Assembly: GCA_002428045.1 (NCBI GenBank)
Contig: DIZZ01000086.1
Span: forward strand, 11,832-24,754
From: Verrucomicrobia bacterium UBA6015
GTDB taxonomy: Bacteria > Verrucomicrobiota > Kiritimatiellia > UBA8416
Length of the DNA: 12,923 bases
Direction of reading: 5' to 3'
Position numbers and translations under genes: made by a program. Shown here one piece after another: positions 1 through 7,361 of this stretch. How positions within the stretch are numbered: position 1 is the first letter of the stretch; each line of letters opens with the position of its first letter. Under the pieces are notes generated by a model that searched no databases, was not told the origin of the DNA, and was given only the letters and a program-made list of their open reading frames with translations.

Positions 1-744
1 TACCGACCCCTCCAAGGGGGCGCCTGCCGTGCGGATCACCCATGTGGCGTCGGCCATTGAGATGGGGGGTAGCTGCCGTTCATGCGACAGCAGGGAGCGC
101 AGCATGCTGGCGGGCGACAGCACCAGTACCGGGGCTTCAAGCAGGCATACAGGGGTGGCGTCGCTCGCGAGCGTCCGATCCAGCGCTGCCACCGGGCGCT
201 GCGGTGCGATATGGCGATGAAGGTGGAGCTTTTGTCCGTTGGGATGCGCCCAGGTTTGATAGAAACGCCGCCGTAGCCGGTCTTTGAGGCGGCGCAGGGG
301 AGAACGGGCGAGCGGCTGCCAGCCGAGATTCTGAAGCGTCTGTCGGGCTGTTGAACCAAGGTCGCAGGGAATCCAAATATCGGCATCGGTAAAGGGCCGG
401 AATCCAGGCTCCGGATAGTAGATCATCCGCATGGCCAGCCCGCCAAGCATCACGCAGGTAACGGACGCGCGATGCATGGCTCTGAACGCCTCAGCTAGCG
501 CGGGTAATTGCCTTTGGCTCTTTGCCCATTGATGGCGGTATATGCCCTTCAGGCTGTTCAGCGATTCAGGTGCCACGCCTTGAGCCATCAGATTTCGGTA
601 GATTTGAGGCACGAGGGCAATGGCGGCACCATCGGCATCATCAAGGCCGAACTCAGTTTCCCAGCGTGTCCACGCCGTTGCTGCCTCGTCGTCCTGTCGC
701 AAGGCGGCGCACAGCAGCAAATCCCTTTCAACGAAAGACATCAT
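1..744 (-). CDS. Nucleotidyltransferase family protein (PF14907-like), 3' end beyond the window
   Basis: I translated this frame by hand: it is open from 744 to the left edge with no stop, giving 248 codons so far. The first half carries the block typical of the uncharacterised NTP_transf_5 nucleotidyltransferases: VMLGGLAMRMIYYPEPG and then FTDADIWIP at about residues 98-126. The GG and the spaced acidic residues (DAD) look like the nucleotide- and metal-binding site of a Pol-beta-type fold. A histidine-rich LHLHRHI follows at about 173-179, where relatives have a dLH-type motif. Starts at 744 and 741 are in frame (ATGATG); either could be used. The start lies 3 nt after the TGA of the PqqD-family gene, which suggests translational coupling, and the only ribosome-binding-like bases are inside that gene. 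The substrate is unknown. Such genes occur near PqqD, HPr-kinase-like and lasso-peptide or polysaccharide genes. Family call fairly sure, function open. Confidence 0.7.
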   Translation of the reverse strand, partial: MMSFVERDLLLCAALRQDDEAATAWTRWETEFGLDDADGAAIALVPQIYRNLMAQGVAPESLNSLKGIYRHQWAKSQRQLPALAEAFRAMHRASVTCVMLGGLAMRMIYYPEPGFRPFTDADIWIPCDLGSTARQTLQNLGWQPLARSPLRRLKDRLRRRFYQTWAHPNGQKLHLHRHIAPQRPVAALDRTLASDATPVCLLEAPVLVLSPASMLRSLLSHERQLPPISMADATWVIRTAGAPLEGSV

Positions 745-747
745 GAA

Positions 748-1173
748 TCAGGCACTCGCCGCCTTGTAGGGCCAGCCCTGTTCGCCGACCTCATGGATCG
801 GATCCAGTAACAGAAGGTCCTGCATGTCCGTATATTTTTCAAGCAGCGGGACAGAAAAGTCGACCTTGCTTGCCACGGCAGCGCAGGGCGGCGGCGACGG
901 GGATTCAGCGACCGACGGAATAATCAGTGCCTCAGTCTCCAGTTGCCGGATAAAATCGTCCAGCGCACCGCGCATGACGGCGGGATCGCCCGCAAGGCAC
1001 CCTGTCAAGCTCGCCATCACCTCGTCACGGTCCAACCCCTTGAGTAGGCCGTCCAACATCAGTGCGCCGGTGCCGCTGGTGCTGAAATAGGCACCACTAT
1101 CGAAATCGATGAGCACCGTTTCGCCATCAATGGTTTCGTGGGCGATTCGCGGTGCATTAATCATATAACGCAT
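748..1173 (-). CDS. PqqD-family protein with C-terminal extension
   Basis: The protein has 141 residues. The start at 1173 (MRYMINAPRIAH) is chosen because AGGAG sits 7 nt upstream; a longer frame to 1233 has no such site. Residues 1-90 match the PqqD / RRE (RiPP recognition element) fold: an early strand region (HETIDGETVLIDFDSGAYFS), then a helical region with LMLDGLLKG and FIRQLETEALI. PqqD itself binds the PqqA precursor peptide and presents it to a radical SAM enzyme; many homologues serve other peptide or polysaccharide clusters. After a proline-rich linker (SPSPPP, about 91-96) comes a tail, LEKYTDMQDLLLLDPIHEVGEQGWP, written here in two parts: LEKYTDMQD and LLLLDPIHEVGEQGWP. I recall this tail from a PqqD subgroup outside PQQ synthesis. 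No PQQ or radical SAM gene is in the window, so the symbol pqqD is not justified. It is followed at once by the nucleotidyltransferase gene. Confidence 0.8.
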   Translation of the reverse strand: MRYMINAPRIAHETIDGETVLIDFDSGAYFSTSGTGALMLDGLLKGLDRDEVMASLTGCLAGDPAVMRGALDDFIRQLETEALIIPSVAESPSPPPCAAVASKVDFSVPLLEKYTDMQDLLLLDPIHEVGEQGWPYKAASA

Positions 1174-1496
1174 GTATTTACTCCTGAAAATGTGTGTTGA
1201 TTCTATGTGAACTGATAACCGGAAGCAAATCAAAATTTTCGTGAATCGCCTTGTGGGAACATGTCACTTCTGCAGGGATCTCTCCTAATCGTAATCTGCT
1301 GTTTCAGTCGGCTTTGCTTTGTACTCGGCGTGTTGCTCATAAACGCGATGCGTTGATGTGTGACGAATCAGTCGACAAGAACATCAACGGGCCTCACGGT
1401 CGAAGGATTTCAAAACGCCAAGAACTACGAGAAAGGCATCACAATCCGAACTGAACACAGGGAAATACCAATTAATTTGAATTTATGCGCAGCCCC
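1174..1496. other. 323-nt intergenic spacer between GT2 and PqqD-family genes
   Basis: No convincing gene was found here. On the minus strand the right part would be the 3' trailer of the glycosyltransferase gene, and the left part holds the promoter at 1200-1228 and the AGGAG site at 1181-1185. A 36-codon minus-strand frame (1230-1340) and a 67-codon plus-strand TTG-start frame (1251-1454) exist but lack ribosome binding sites and familiar motifs. No strong stem followed by a T-run is visible after the glycosyltransferase stop at 1497. Confidence 0.6.
1200..1228 (-). promoter_or_regulatory. Sigma70-type promoter for the PqqD-family gene
   Basis: Read on the minus strand, TTGCTT (1228-1223) and TAGAAT (1205-1200) are separated by exactly 17 nt. 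Transcription would start near 1193, leaving a leader of about 20 nt that contains AGGAG (1185-1181) before the ATG at 1173. The spacing of promoter, ribosome binding site and start is coherent, which supports both this promoter and the short form of the protein. The -35 matches the consensus only in part. Confidence 0.5.
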
Positions 1497-2201
1497 CTAA
1501 TTGACCGGGGAGAGTCGGTACTTCAAGATGCACCAAAGTGCACGAACCCCGTCTTTCCATGTGATCTTCTTGCCTTCCGCATAGCTGCGTCCGTAGTAGG
1601 CAATTGGTACTTCGTAGATGCGCCATCGCTTTCCGCGGGCGACCTTGGCGGTGACTTCCACCTCGAACCCGAAACGATCTTCCTTCAAGGTGATGCTCTT
1701 AAGGACCTCGGCCCGGAAGAGCTTATAGCAGACCTCCATGTCGGTCAGGTTCAGGTCAGTCATCATGTTGGAAAGCAGCGTCAGAAAACGATTTCCCATC
1801 GAATGCCAGAAATACACCACCCGGTGCGGGCCTCCACCAATGAAGCGAGAGCCATACACCACGTCTGCATGGCCGTCGAGGATCGGAGCAAGCAGCGTTG
1901 GGTAATCCTTGGGATCGTACTCCAGATCGGCATCCTGGATCATGATGATGTCGCCGGTGGCGGCATTAAACCCGCTTCGCAAGGCCGCACCCTTTCCTTG
2001 GTTGAACTCATGGAAAATGATCTTCCAATCCGGATGATCATCCTTGAGAACCCTGAGCTTCTCGCGGGATCCATCGCGCGAACAATCGTCAACCAAAATT
2101 AATTCACGTTCGAGGCCAGTCTCGACGGCAAGCACCTGACGGATGATTTCATCCAGCGAGGCCATTTCATTGTAAACCGGAATAACGATTGACAGTTTCA
2201 T
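1497..2201 (-). CDS. Glycosyltransferase family 2, DPM1/polyprenyl-phosphate hexosyltransferase-like
   Basis: The protein of 234 residues is a single GT-A domain of the dolichol-phosphate mannosyltransferase / DPG-synthase class. Visible motifs are VIPVYNE (6-12), VDDCSRDGS (37-45) with the nucleotide-sugar-binding aspartates, GKGAALRSGF (69-78), the metal-binding QDADLEYDP (89-97; DXD-like DAD at 90-92), VYGSRF (115-120) and DMEVCYKLF (154-162). There are no membrane segments, so it should act at the cytoplasmic face of the membrane. It probably moves a hexose from a nucleotide sugar (GDP-mannose or UDP-glucose) to a polyprenyl phosphate. The start has GAGGGG 7 nt upstream. It lies 30 nt after carB on the same strand and is probably the last gene of a pyrG-carB-GT2 unit. 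Sugar and acceptor cannot be read from the sequence; a protein-bound or lipid acceptor other than polyprenyl phosphate is possible. Confidence 0.88.
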   Translation of the reverse strand: MKLSIVIPVYNEMASLDEIIRQVLAVETGLERELILVDDCSRDGSREKLRVLKDDHPDWKIIFHEFNQGKGAALRSGFNAATGDIIMIQDADLEYDPKDYPTLLAPILDGHADVVYGSRFIGGGPHRVVYFWHSMGNRFLTLLSNMMTDLNLTDMEVCYKLFRAEVLKSITLKEDRFGFEVEVTAKVARGKRWRIYEVPIAYYGRSYAEGKKITWKDGVRALWCILKYRLSPVN

Positions 2202-2231
2202 CGTGTGACCCCTCGGGATTGATCGATTTGA

Positions 2232-5200
2232 CTATTTGCTTACTTTTGGGAGCTTTACCTTCGACAGTGACCGGTGGAACTCCTGCAGGCTGCAGACGTC
2301 GATCTCTCGGTTACGCTTCAAGGCTTCGAGTCCCGCAATCGCCGCCCTCAGTCCATCAATGGTCGTCGTGATCGGAATGCCGCGGATAACGGCATGTGCC
2401 CGCATCTTGATCTCGTCAATGCGAGGGGCAGGACCGCTCTCCGGGGTACTGACAATCCAGCCGACCTCCTTGTCCTCGATCATGTCAACCACACTCGGAC
2501 GCCCGTCCGCGATGCGGAACAACGCCCGGCTCGGAATACCGCAGTTGCGAAGTGCGGTACTGGTTCCGAGGGTGGAATAGATGGTGAAGCCCAGTGCGAT
2601 CAGGCGCGGAGCGAGCTCCTTCAACTCGTCCTTGTCGCGGTCGCGCACACTGACGAAAATCGGGCCGGAAGAGGGAAGACGATTTCCTGACGCCACCTGG
2701 CTTTTCAGGAAGGCCATTCCGCCCACGCGGTCAATACCCATCACTTCGCCGGTGGATTTCATTTCGGGGCTGAGGATCACGTCGATGCCGGGGAAGCGCA
2801 CGAACGGGAAGACGGCTTCCTTGACCGAGTAATGCTTGGGGGTGACTTCTTTGGTGAATCCCAGATCCTTGAGCTTGTAACCCGCCATGACCAAGGCGGC
2901 CAGTTTCGCCAGCGGAACGCCGATCGCCTTGCTGACAAACGGCACGGTGCGTGATGCCCGCGGATTGACTTCGAGCACATAGACTACATCGTCATGAATG
3001 GCATACTGCACATTCATCAGCCCGCGCACGTTCAGCGCCTTGGCAAAGGCAAACGTATGTTCGCGGATGGTTTTCTTGACATTTTCGCTGAGCGTCGGTG
3101 CAGGAATGGTGCAGGCACTGTCGCCGGAATGCACCCCGGCCAGTTCCACATGCTCCATGATCGACCCGATAACAGAGGTTTCGCCGTCGGAAATGCAGTC
3201 CACATCCACTTCCACCGCATCTTCCAGATAGTGGTCGATCAGGACGGGGCGATCCTGTGAGACCTCGACCGCCTCGCGCATGTACTTGCGCAGCATCTCG
3301 ACATTATAAACGATGACCATCGCACGTCCGCCCAGCACGAAGGATGGGCGCATCAGCACGGGATAGCCAAGATTGGCTGCAATCCCCTCGGCTTCTTCGA
3401 TACTGACGGCCAGTCCATTGGCTGGCTGGCGGATGCCGAGGCGGGTGACCAGCTCCTGGAAGTATTTGCGATCCTCGGCGGCTTCGATATCGACGGGTTT
3501 AGTGCCGATGATATTGACTCCGTTTTTCTCTAGGGCGGCTGCCAGGTTCAGCGGGGTTTGTCCGCCAAACTGAACGATCGCGCCCCAGCAGCCTTCGTTG
3601 CGGTAGATGTGGAGGACGTCCTCAAGCGTCAGTGGTTCGAAATACAGCCTGTCACTGGTATCATAATCAGTACTGACGGTTTCCGGGTTGCTGTTGACCA
3701 TGACGGTCTCGAAGCCTGCATCGCGCAATGCAAACGAGGCATGTACGCAGCAGTAGTCGAACTCGATGCCTTGACCTATCCGGTTCGGTCCGCCACCAAG
3801 GATCATGATCTTCTTGCGATTGCTTGGCTTGGTTTCATTGACATCGCCATAGGTGGAATAGAAATAGGGAGTATAGGCCTTGAACTCGGCCGCGCAGGTG
3901 TCCACCAATCCGTAGACCGGCATCAGTCCCGTCTTTTCTCGGGCTGCCCGTACGACGTCCTCCTGAGTATTGAGCAGGTATGCGATCTGCCGGTCTGAGT
4001 ACCCAAATGCCTTGGCTTGCTCAAAAAGCGGTTTATCGGCAACCAGCTTGTCGAGCGAGCCAACGCCACGGATGACGTCCTCATAGGCGACGAGATCCTC
4101 GAAGTGGCGCAGGAACCATCGGTCGATTTTCGTTAAATCATAGACGTGTTCGAGCGTCCAGCCGCGTTTGAACGCGGCATGCACGGCAAATACGCGCCCT
4201 GCATTCGGGCGCCGCAATAGATCCGTCAGGGTGGCGTCGTCATGCCGTTCCCACACACCGTCCTTGCCGTCGGCTCCGAACCCGGCACGCCCGGTTTCCA
4301 GCGAGCGCATGGCTTTCTGGAAGGATTGCTTGAAGGTCTTTCCGATACTCATGGCCTCGCCGACGGATTTCATCTGCGTGCCCAGGGTGTCGTCGGCCGC
4401 CGTGAATTTCTCGAAGGCAAAACGGGGGACCTTGGTTACGACATAGTCCAGCGTCGGTTCGAAACAGGCCGGCGTTTCCTTCGTGATATCATTCCGGATT
4501 TCGTCCAGGCTGTAGCCGACGGCCAGTTTGGCGGCGATCTTGGCAATCGGGAAGCCCGTGGCTTTCGAGGCCAGTGCCGAAGATCGAGATACCCGTGGGT
4601 TCATCTCGATGATGATCATCCGTCCCGTATCGGGGTTAACCGCGAATTGCACATTGGATCCACCCGTCTCCACGCCGATCTCGCGCATCACGGCAAAGGA
4701 TGCATCGCGCATGCGCTGGTACTCTCGGTCGGTCAGTGTCTGGATGGGAGCAACAGTGATGCTGTCGCCGGTATGCACCCCCATGGGGTCGACATTCTCG
4801 ATGGAGCAGACGATCACGCAGTTGTCCTTGCAGTCGCGCATGACCTCCATCTCGAATTCCTTCCAGCCGATGACAGACTCCTCGACCAGGACTTCCGACG
4901 TCGGGCTATAGAACAACCCGCGCTTGATGATCTCGACATACTGCTCATCATTGTAGGCGATGCCGCCACCCGTTCCGCCGAGCGTGAAGCCCGGGCGGAT
5001 GACCAGGGGATAATCGCCCAGTTGCGTCTTGGCCTCCAGTGCCTCCTGCATATTATGCGCCGACACGCTGCGGGGCAGGTCCAGGCCGATCTTGGTCATT
5101 GCTTCCTTGAATGCCTTGCGATCTTCGGCCTTGTGGATTACCTCCGACTTTGCTCCCAGCATTTCAACGCCATGCCGTTCCAGCACACCCGACTTGGCCA

Positions 5201-5504
5201 GCTCCATGGCCAGGTTGAGTGCCGTCTGGCCCCCCAAGGTCGGTAGTAGCGCATCCGGACGCTCGCGTCCGATAATCTTCGTGAGCACGTCCAGCGTCAG
5301 CGGTTCGATGTAGGTGCGGTCGGCAAACTCAGGATCTGTCATAATGGTGGCTGGATTGCTGTTCACCAGCACCACTTCGAAGCCCTCTTCCTTGAGCGAT
5401 TTGCAGGCCTGTACGCCGGAATAATCAAACTCGCAACCCTGTCCGATGATAATCGGACCGGAACCGATGATCATGATCTTCTGTATGTCTGTCCGTTTTG
5501 GCAT
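2232..5504 (-). CDS. carB: Carbamoyl-phosphate synthase large subunit
   Basis: The 1090-residue protein is full length (E. coli CarB is about 1073). It makes carbamoyl phosphate from bicarbonate, ammonia from the CarA glutaminase subunit, and two ATP, feeding pyrimidine and arginine synthesis in the cytoplasm. The two homologous halves are clear: IIGSGPIIIGQGCEFDYSG (12-30) and MILGGGPNRIGQGIEFDYC (567-585) open the first and second pre-ATP-grasp regions; TLGGQTALNL (89-98) and QFGGQTPLNL (645-654) are matching turns; MNPRVSRSSALASKATG (301-317) and VNPRASRTVPFVSKAIG (846-862) are the matching ATP/metal sites. The middle (about 400-550) is the oligomerisation domain and 945-1075 the MGS-like allosteric domain. 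AAAGGA precedes the ATG by about 5 nt. It starts 51 nt after pyrG on the same strand. carA is not in the window, so the small subunit must be encoded elsewhere. Confidence 0.98.
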   Translation of the reverse strand: MPKRTDIQKIMIIGSGPIIIGQGCEFDYSGVQACKSLKEEGFEVVLVNSNPATIMTDPEFADRTYIEPLTLDVLTKIIGRERPDALLPTLGGQTALNLAMELAKSGVLERHGVEMLGAKSEVIHKAEDRKAFKEAMTKIGLDLPRSVSAHNMQEALEAKTQLGDYPLVIRPGFTLGGTGGGIAYNDEQYVEIIKRGLFYSPTSEVLVEESVIGWKEFEMEVMRDCKDNCVIVCSIENVDPMGVHTGDSITVAPIQTLTDREYQRMRDASFAVMREIGVETGGSNVQFAVNPDTGRMIIIEMNPRVSRSSALASKATGFPIAKIAAKLAVGYSLDEIRNDITKETPACFEPTLDYVVTKVPRFAFEKFTAADDTLGTQMKSVGEAMSIGKTFKQSFQKAMRSLETGRAGFGADGKDGVWERHDDATLTDLLRRPNAGRVFAVHAAFKRGWTLEHVYDLTKIDRWFLRHFEDLVAYEDVIRGVGSLDKLVADKPLFEQAKAFGYSDRQIAYLLNTQEDVVRAAREKTGLMPVYGLVDTCAAEFKAYTPYFYSTYGDVNETKPSNRKKIMILGGGPNRIGQGIEFDYCCVHASFALRDAGFETVMVNSNPETVSTDYDTSDRLYFEPLTLEDVLHIYRNEGCWGAIVQFGGQTPLNLAAALEKNGVNIIGTKPVDIEAAEDRKYFQELVTRLGIRQPANGLAVSIEEAEGIAANLGYPVLMRPSFVLGGRAMVIVYNVEMLRKYMREAVEVSQDRPVLIDHYLEDAVEVDVDCISDGETSVIGSIMEHVELAGVHSGDSACTIPAPTLSENVKKTIREHTFAFAKALNVRGLMNVQYAIHDDVVYVLEVNPRASRTVPFVSKAIGVPLAKLAALVMAGYKLKDLGFTKEVTPKHYSVKEAVFPFVRFPGIDVILSPEMKSTGEVMGIDRVGGMAFLKSQVASGNRLPSSGPIFVSVRDRDKDELKELAPRLIALGFTIYSTLGTSTALRNCGIPSRALFRIADGRPSVVDMIEDKEVGWIVSTPESGPAPRIDEIKMRAHAVIRGIPITTTIDGLRAAIAGLEALKRNREIDVCSLQEFHRSLSKVKLPKVSK

Positions 5505-5555
5505 TTTAATCCTTTCCCCAACCTTGGGCTACCAACACTCTCGTAAAGTCTATGA

Positions 5556-7172
5556 TCAAGCCGTCGTGCTGTTCCTGTGCAGCAATGCAGCCTCCACAAA
5601 TCCCCTGAACAGCGGATGTGACTTCAAGGGGGTGGATTGAAATTCGGGATGGAACTGGCAGGCGACAAACCAAGGGTGCGCCGGGTACTCGATGACTTCG
5701 ACCAGCTCGCCGTCGGGTGACATGCCAGAGAACACCATCCCGTGTTCCTCCAATTGCTTCCGGTAGGCATTGTTGAACTCGTAGCGGTGTCGGTGGCGCT
5801 CAGAAATCTCATGCTTGCCATAACACGCCGCCGCCTTGGTGCCTGCCACCAGGTTGCAGGGGTATGAGCCCAGCCGCATGGTGCCGCCCTTGCGGTAGAT
5901 CTCCCGCTGCGAAGCCATCAGGTGGATGACGGGGTGGGGGGACTGTGCATCGAACTCGCTGCTGTTGGCATTTGCCAGTCCGCAGATCTGGCGGGAGAAA
6001 TCCATGACGGCGCACTGCATTCCCAGGCAGATTCCGAAGAAGGGGATCTGCTTCTCTCGGGCATGGCGTATGGCGGCGATTTTGCCTTCGATGCCACGGT
6101 CGCCAAAGCCGCCGGGAATAAGGATGCCATGGACTCCGTCCAGCAGTTCCGCTGCGCTCTTGCGCTCGACTTCCTCGGATTCGATCTGTCGGACCTTGAC
6201 TTTCACATCATTGGCGGCCCCGCCATGCGTCAACGATTCATAGATGCTTTTGTAGGCATCTTGCAGGCTGATATACTTGCCGACGACGGCAATCTCGACG
6301 GTGCCGTGCTTGGGGTTAATCACCCGATCGACCATATCCCTCCAGTCCTGCAATTCCAGATTATCCACATGCAACTGCAGTAGCTCCAGGATGTAGACGT
6401 CTAGGTCTTGATCCGCCAAGGCGAGGGGAACCTCGTAAATCGAGTTGGCCACATCGATCTCCTCGATCACAAGCTGTGGCTCCACATTGCAGAAAAGCGC
6501 CAGTTTTTCCTTCTGATCCCGTTCCAGCGGACGTTCGCACCGGCAGATGAGGATGTCGGGGATGATCCCGATCGAGCGCAGTATGCCGACAGATTGCTGT
6601 GAAGGTTTTGTCTTCATTTCCCCCGCTGCGCTCAGGTAGGGGACGAGCGTTACATGCAGGAATAGCCCGTTATGGCGTCCGATCTCCTGCCGGAACTGGC
6701 GGATCGCCTCAAGGAAAGGCAGGGATTCGATATCGCCAACGGTTCCGCCGATCTCCGTGATCACAAAGTCCACATCATCGCTATCCATCGCACGGATGGC
6801 ATTCTTGATCTCATCGGTGATATGCGGAATGACTTGCACGGTTTTTCCAAGATAACCGCCTTCGCGCTCCCGCGAGATCACCGAGCTGTAGATCCTTCCC
6901 GTGGTGAAATTGCTGGCCTGGGTGCAGTCAACCCCGGTGAAACGCTCGTAGTGTCCCAGGTCCAGGTCGGTTTCGGCACCGTCGACGGTCACGTACACTT
7001 CGCCGTGTTGGTAGGGCGACATGGTCCCGGGATCCACATTCAGGTAGGGATCCAGCTTCTGCAGTTTTACGCGGTAGCCCCGCCGTTCAAGCAGCAGCGC
7101 GACGGATGCGGCGGTCAATCCTTTTCCGAGGGAGGATACGACGCCCCCCGTCACAAATAAATGTTTTGTCAT
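5556..7172 (-). CDS. pyrG: CTP synthase (glutamine-hydrolysing)
   Basis: The 538-residue protein is full length for the family (about 535-550). It converts UTP to CTP using ATP and glutamine, in the cytoplasm. The N-terminal synthase domain (1 to about 270) shows VTGGVVSSLGKG (7-18) with the P-loop-like ATP site, KLDPYLNVDPGTMSPYQHGE (39-58) and DGAETDLDLGHYERF (64-78). The C-terminal class I glutamine amidotransferase domain (about 290-538) shows GGFGDRG (354-360), the nucleophile elbow GICLGMQCAV with Cys382, GGTMRLG (429-435), ERHRHRYEFN (458-467), and His508/Glu510 in FHPEF. All catalytic residues are present. The start at 7172 has AAGG 5 nt upstream. It is the first gene of a likely pyrG-carB-GT2 operon; a TATAAC-like -10 lies upstream at 7211-7216, but no good -35 was found. 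Confidence 0.98.
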   Translation of the reverse strand: MTKHLFVTGGVVSSLGKGLTAASVALLLERRGYRVKLQKLDPYLNVDPGTMSPYQHGEVYVTVDGAETDLDLGHYERFTGVDCTQASNFTTGRIYSSVISREREGGYLGKTVQVIPHITDEIKNAIRAMDSDDVDFVITEIGGTVGDIESLPFLEAIRQFRQEIGRHNGLFLHVTLVPYLSAAGEMKTKPSQQSVGILRSIGIIPDILICRCERPLERDQKEKLALFCNVEPQLVIEEIDVANSIYEVPLALADQDLDVYILELLQLHVDNLELQDWRDMVDRVINPKHGTVEIAVVGKYISLQDAYKSIYESLTHGGAANDVKVKVRQIESEEVERKSAAELLDGVHGILIPGGFGDRGIEGKIAAIRHAREKQIPFFGICLGMQCAVMDFSRQICGLANANSSEFDAQSPHPVIHLMASQREIYRKGGTMRLGSYPCNLVAGTKAAACYGKHEISERHRHRYEFNNAYRKQLEEHGMVFSGMSPDGELVEVIEYPAHPWFVACQFHPEFQSTPLKSHPLFRGFVEAALLHRNSTTA

Positions 7173-7361
7173 TGCAGCCTTGCCCCTTCCGGTAGCCCCG
7201 GATCAAACTGTTATAAGCCATTCCGCCTGTTGCATTCCGTAACAACAACCGCCATTGGATGCCTCGGGGCAGGCACTTTGCCCGCCAATGCTGCCGCTGT
7301 CAATCTTAAAACGCTGGAGAGATAACGCCGGTGCTCGTCTCTTCCCTTGTCGCCTTTTCTC
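7173..7361. other. 189-nt spacer between cysK and pyrG, with a GC-rich inverted repeat
   Basis: This spacer must hold the end of the cysK transcript and the start of the pyrG transcript (both minus strand). The clearest structure is an 8-bp inverted repeat with a 3-nt loop at 7268-7286 (GGCAGGCA / TGCCCGCC on the plus strand, one G-T pair when read as minus-strand RNA). No T-run follows it, so it is not a standard intrinsic terminator. TATAAC (minus strand, 7216-7211) is a possible -10 for pyrG without a matching -35. Confidence 0.4.

Noticed and set aside
156..164. Not applicable as DNA coordinates: residues 156-164 of the ABC-F protein show a degenerate first signature (LQGGFKLRV).
   Set aside because: YbiT-type ABC-F proteins normally have a degenerate first signature, so this is a family trait and not a defect.
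1230..1340. A 36-codon minus-strand frame just upstream of the PqqD-family gene, considered as a RiPP precursor.
   Set aside because: It has no ribosome binding site, no leader/core-like pattern, and its end overlaps the promoter chosen for the PqqD-family gene.
1251..1454. A 67-codon plus-strand frame with a TTG start.
   Set aside because: No ribosome binding site, no familiar motif, and it lies opposite the 5' region of the PqqD-family gene.
4242..5246. A long plus-strand open frame (334 codons) opposite carB.
   Set aside because: It is antisense to strongly conserved carB codons and has no recognisable motif; high-GC genes often leave such open antisense frames.
6361..6369. A perfect DnaA-box-like TTATCCACA.
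   Set aside because: It is single, lies inside pyrG and encodes conserved-looking residues (HVDN); no cluster of boxes or AT-rich unwinding element is near, so it is not evidence of an origin.
7268..7286. GC-rich inverted repeat after cysK, considered as an intrinsic terminator.
   Set aside because: No T-run follows on the minus strand and the loop is only 3 nt; it is reported only as structure in the spacer.
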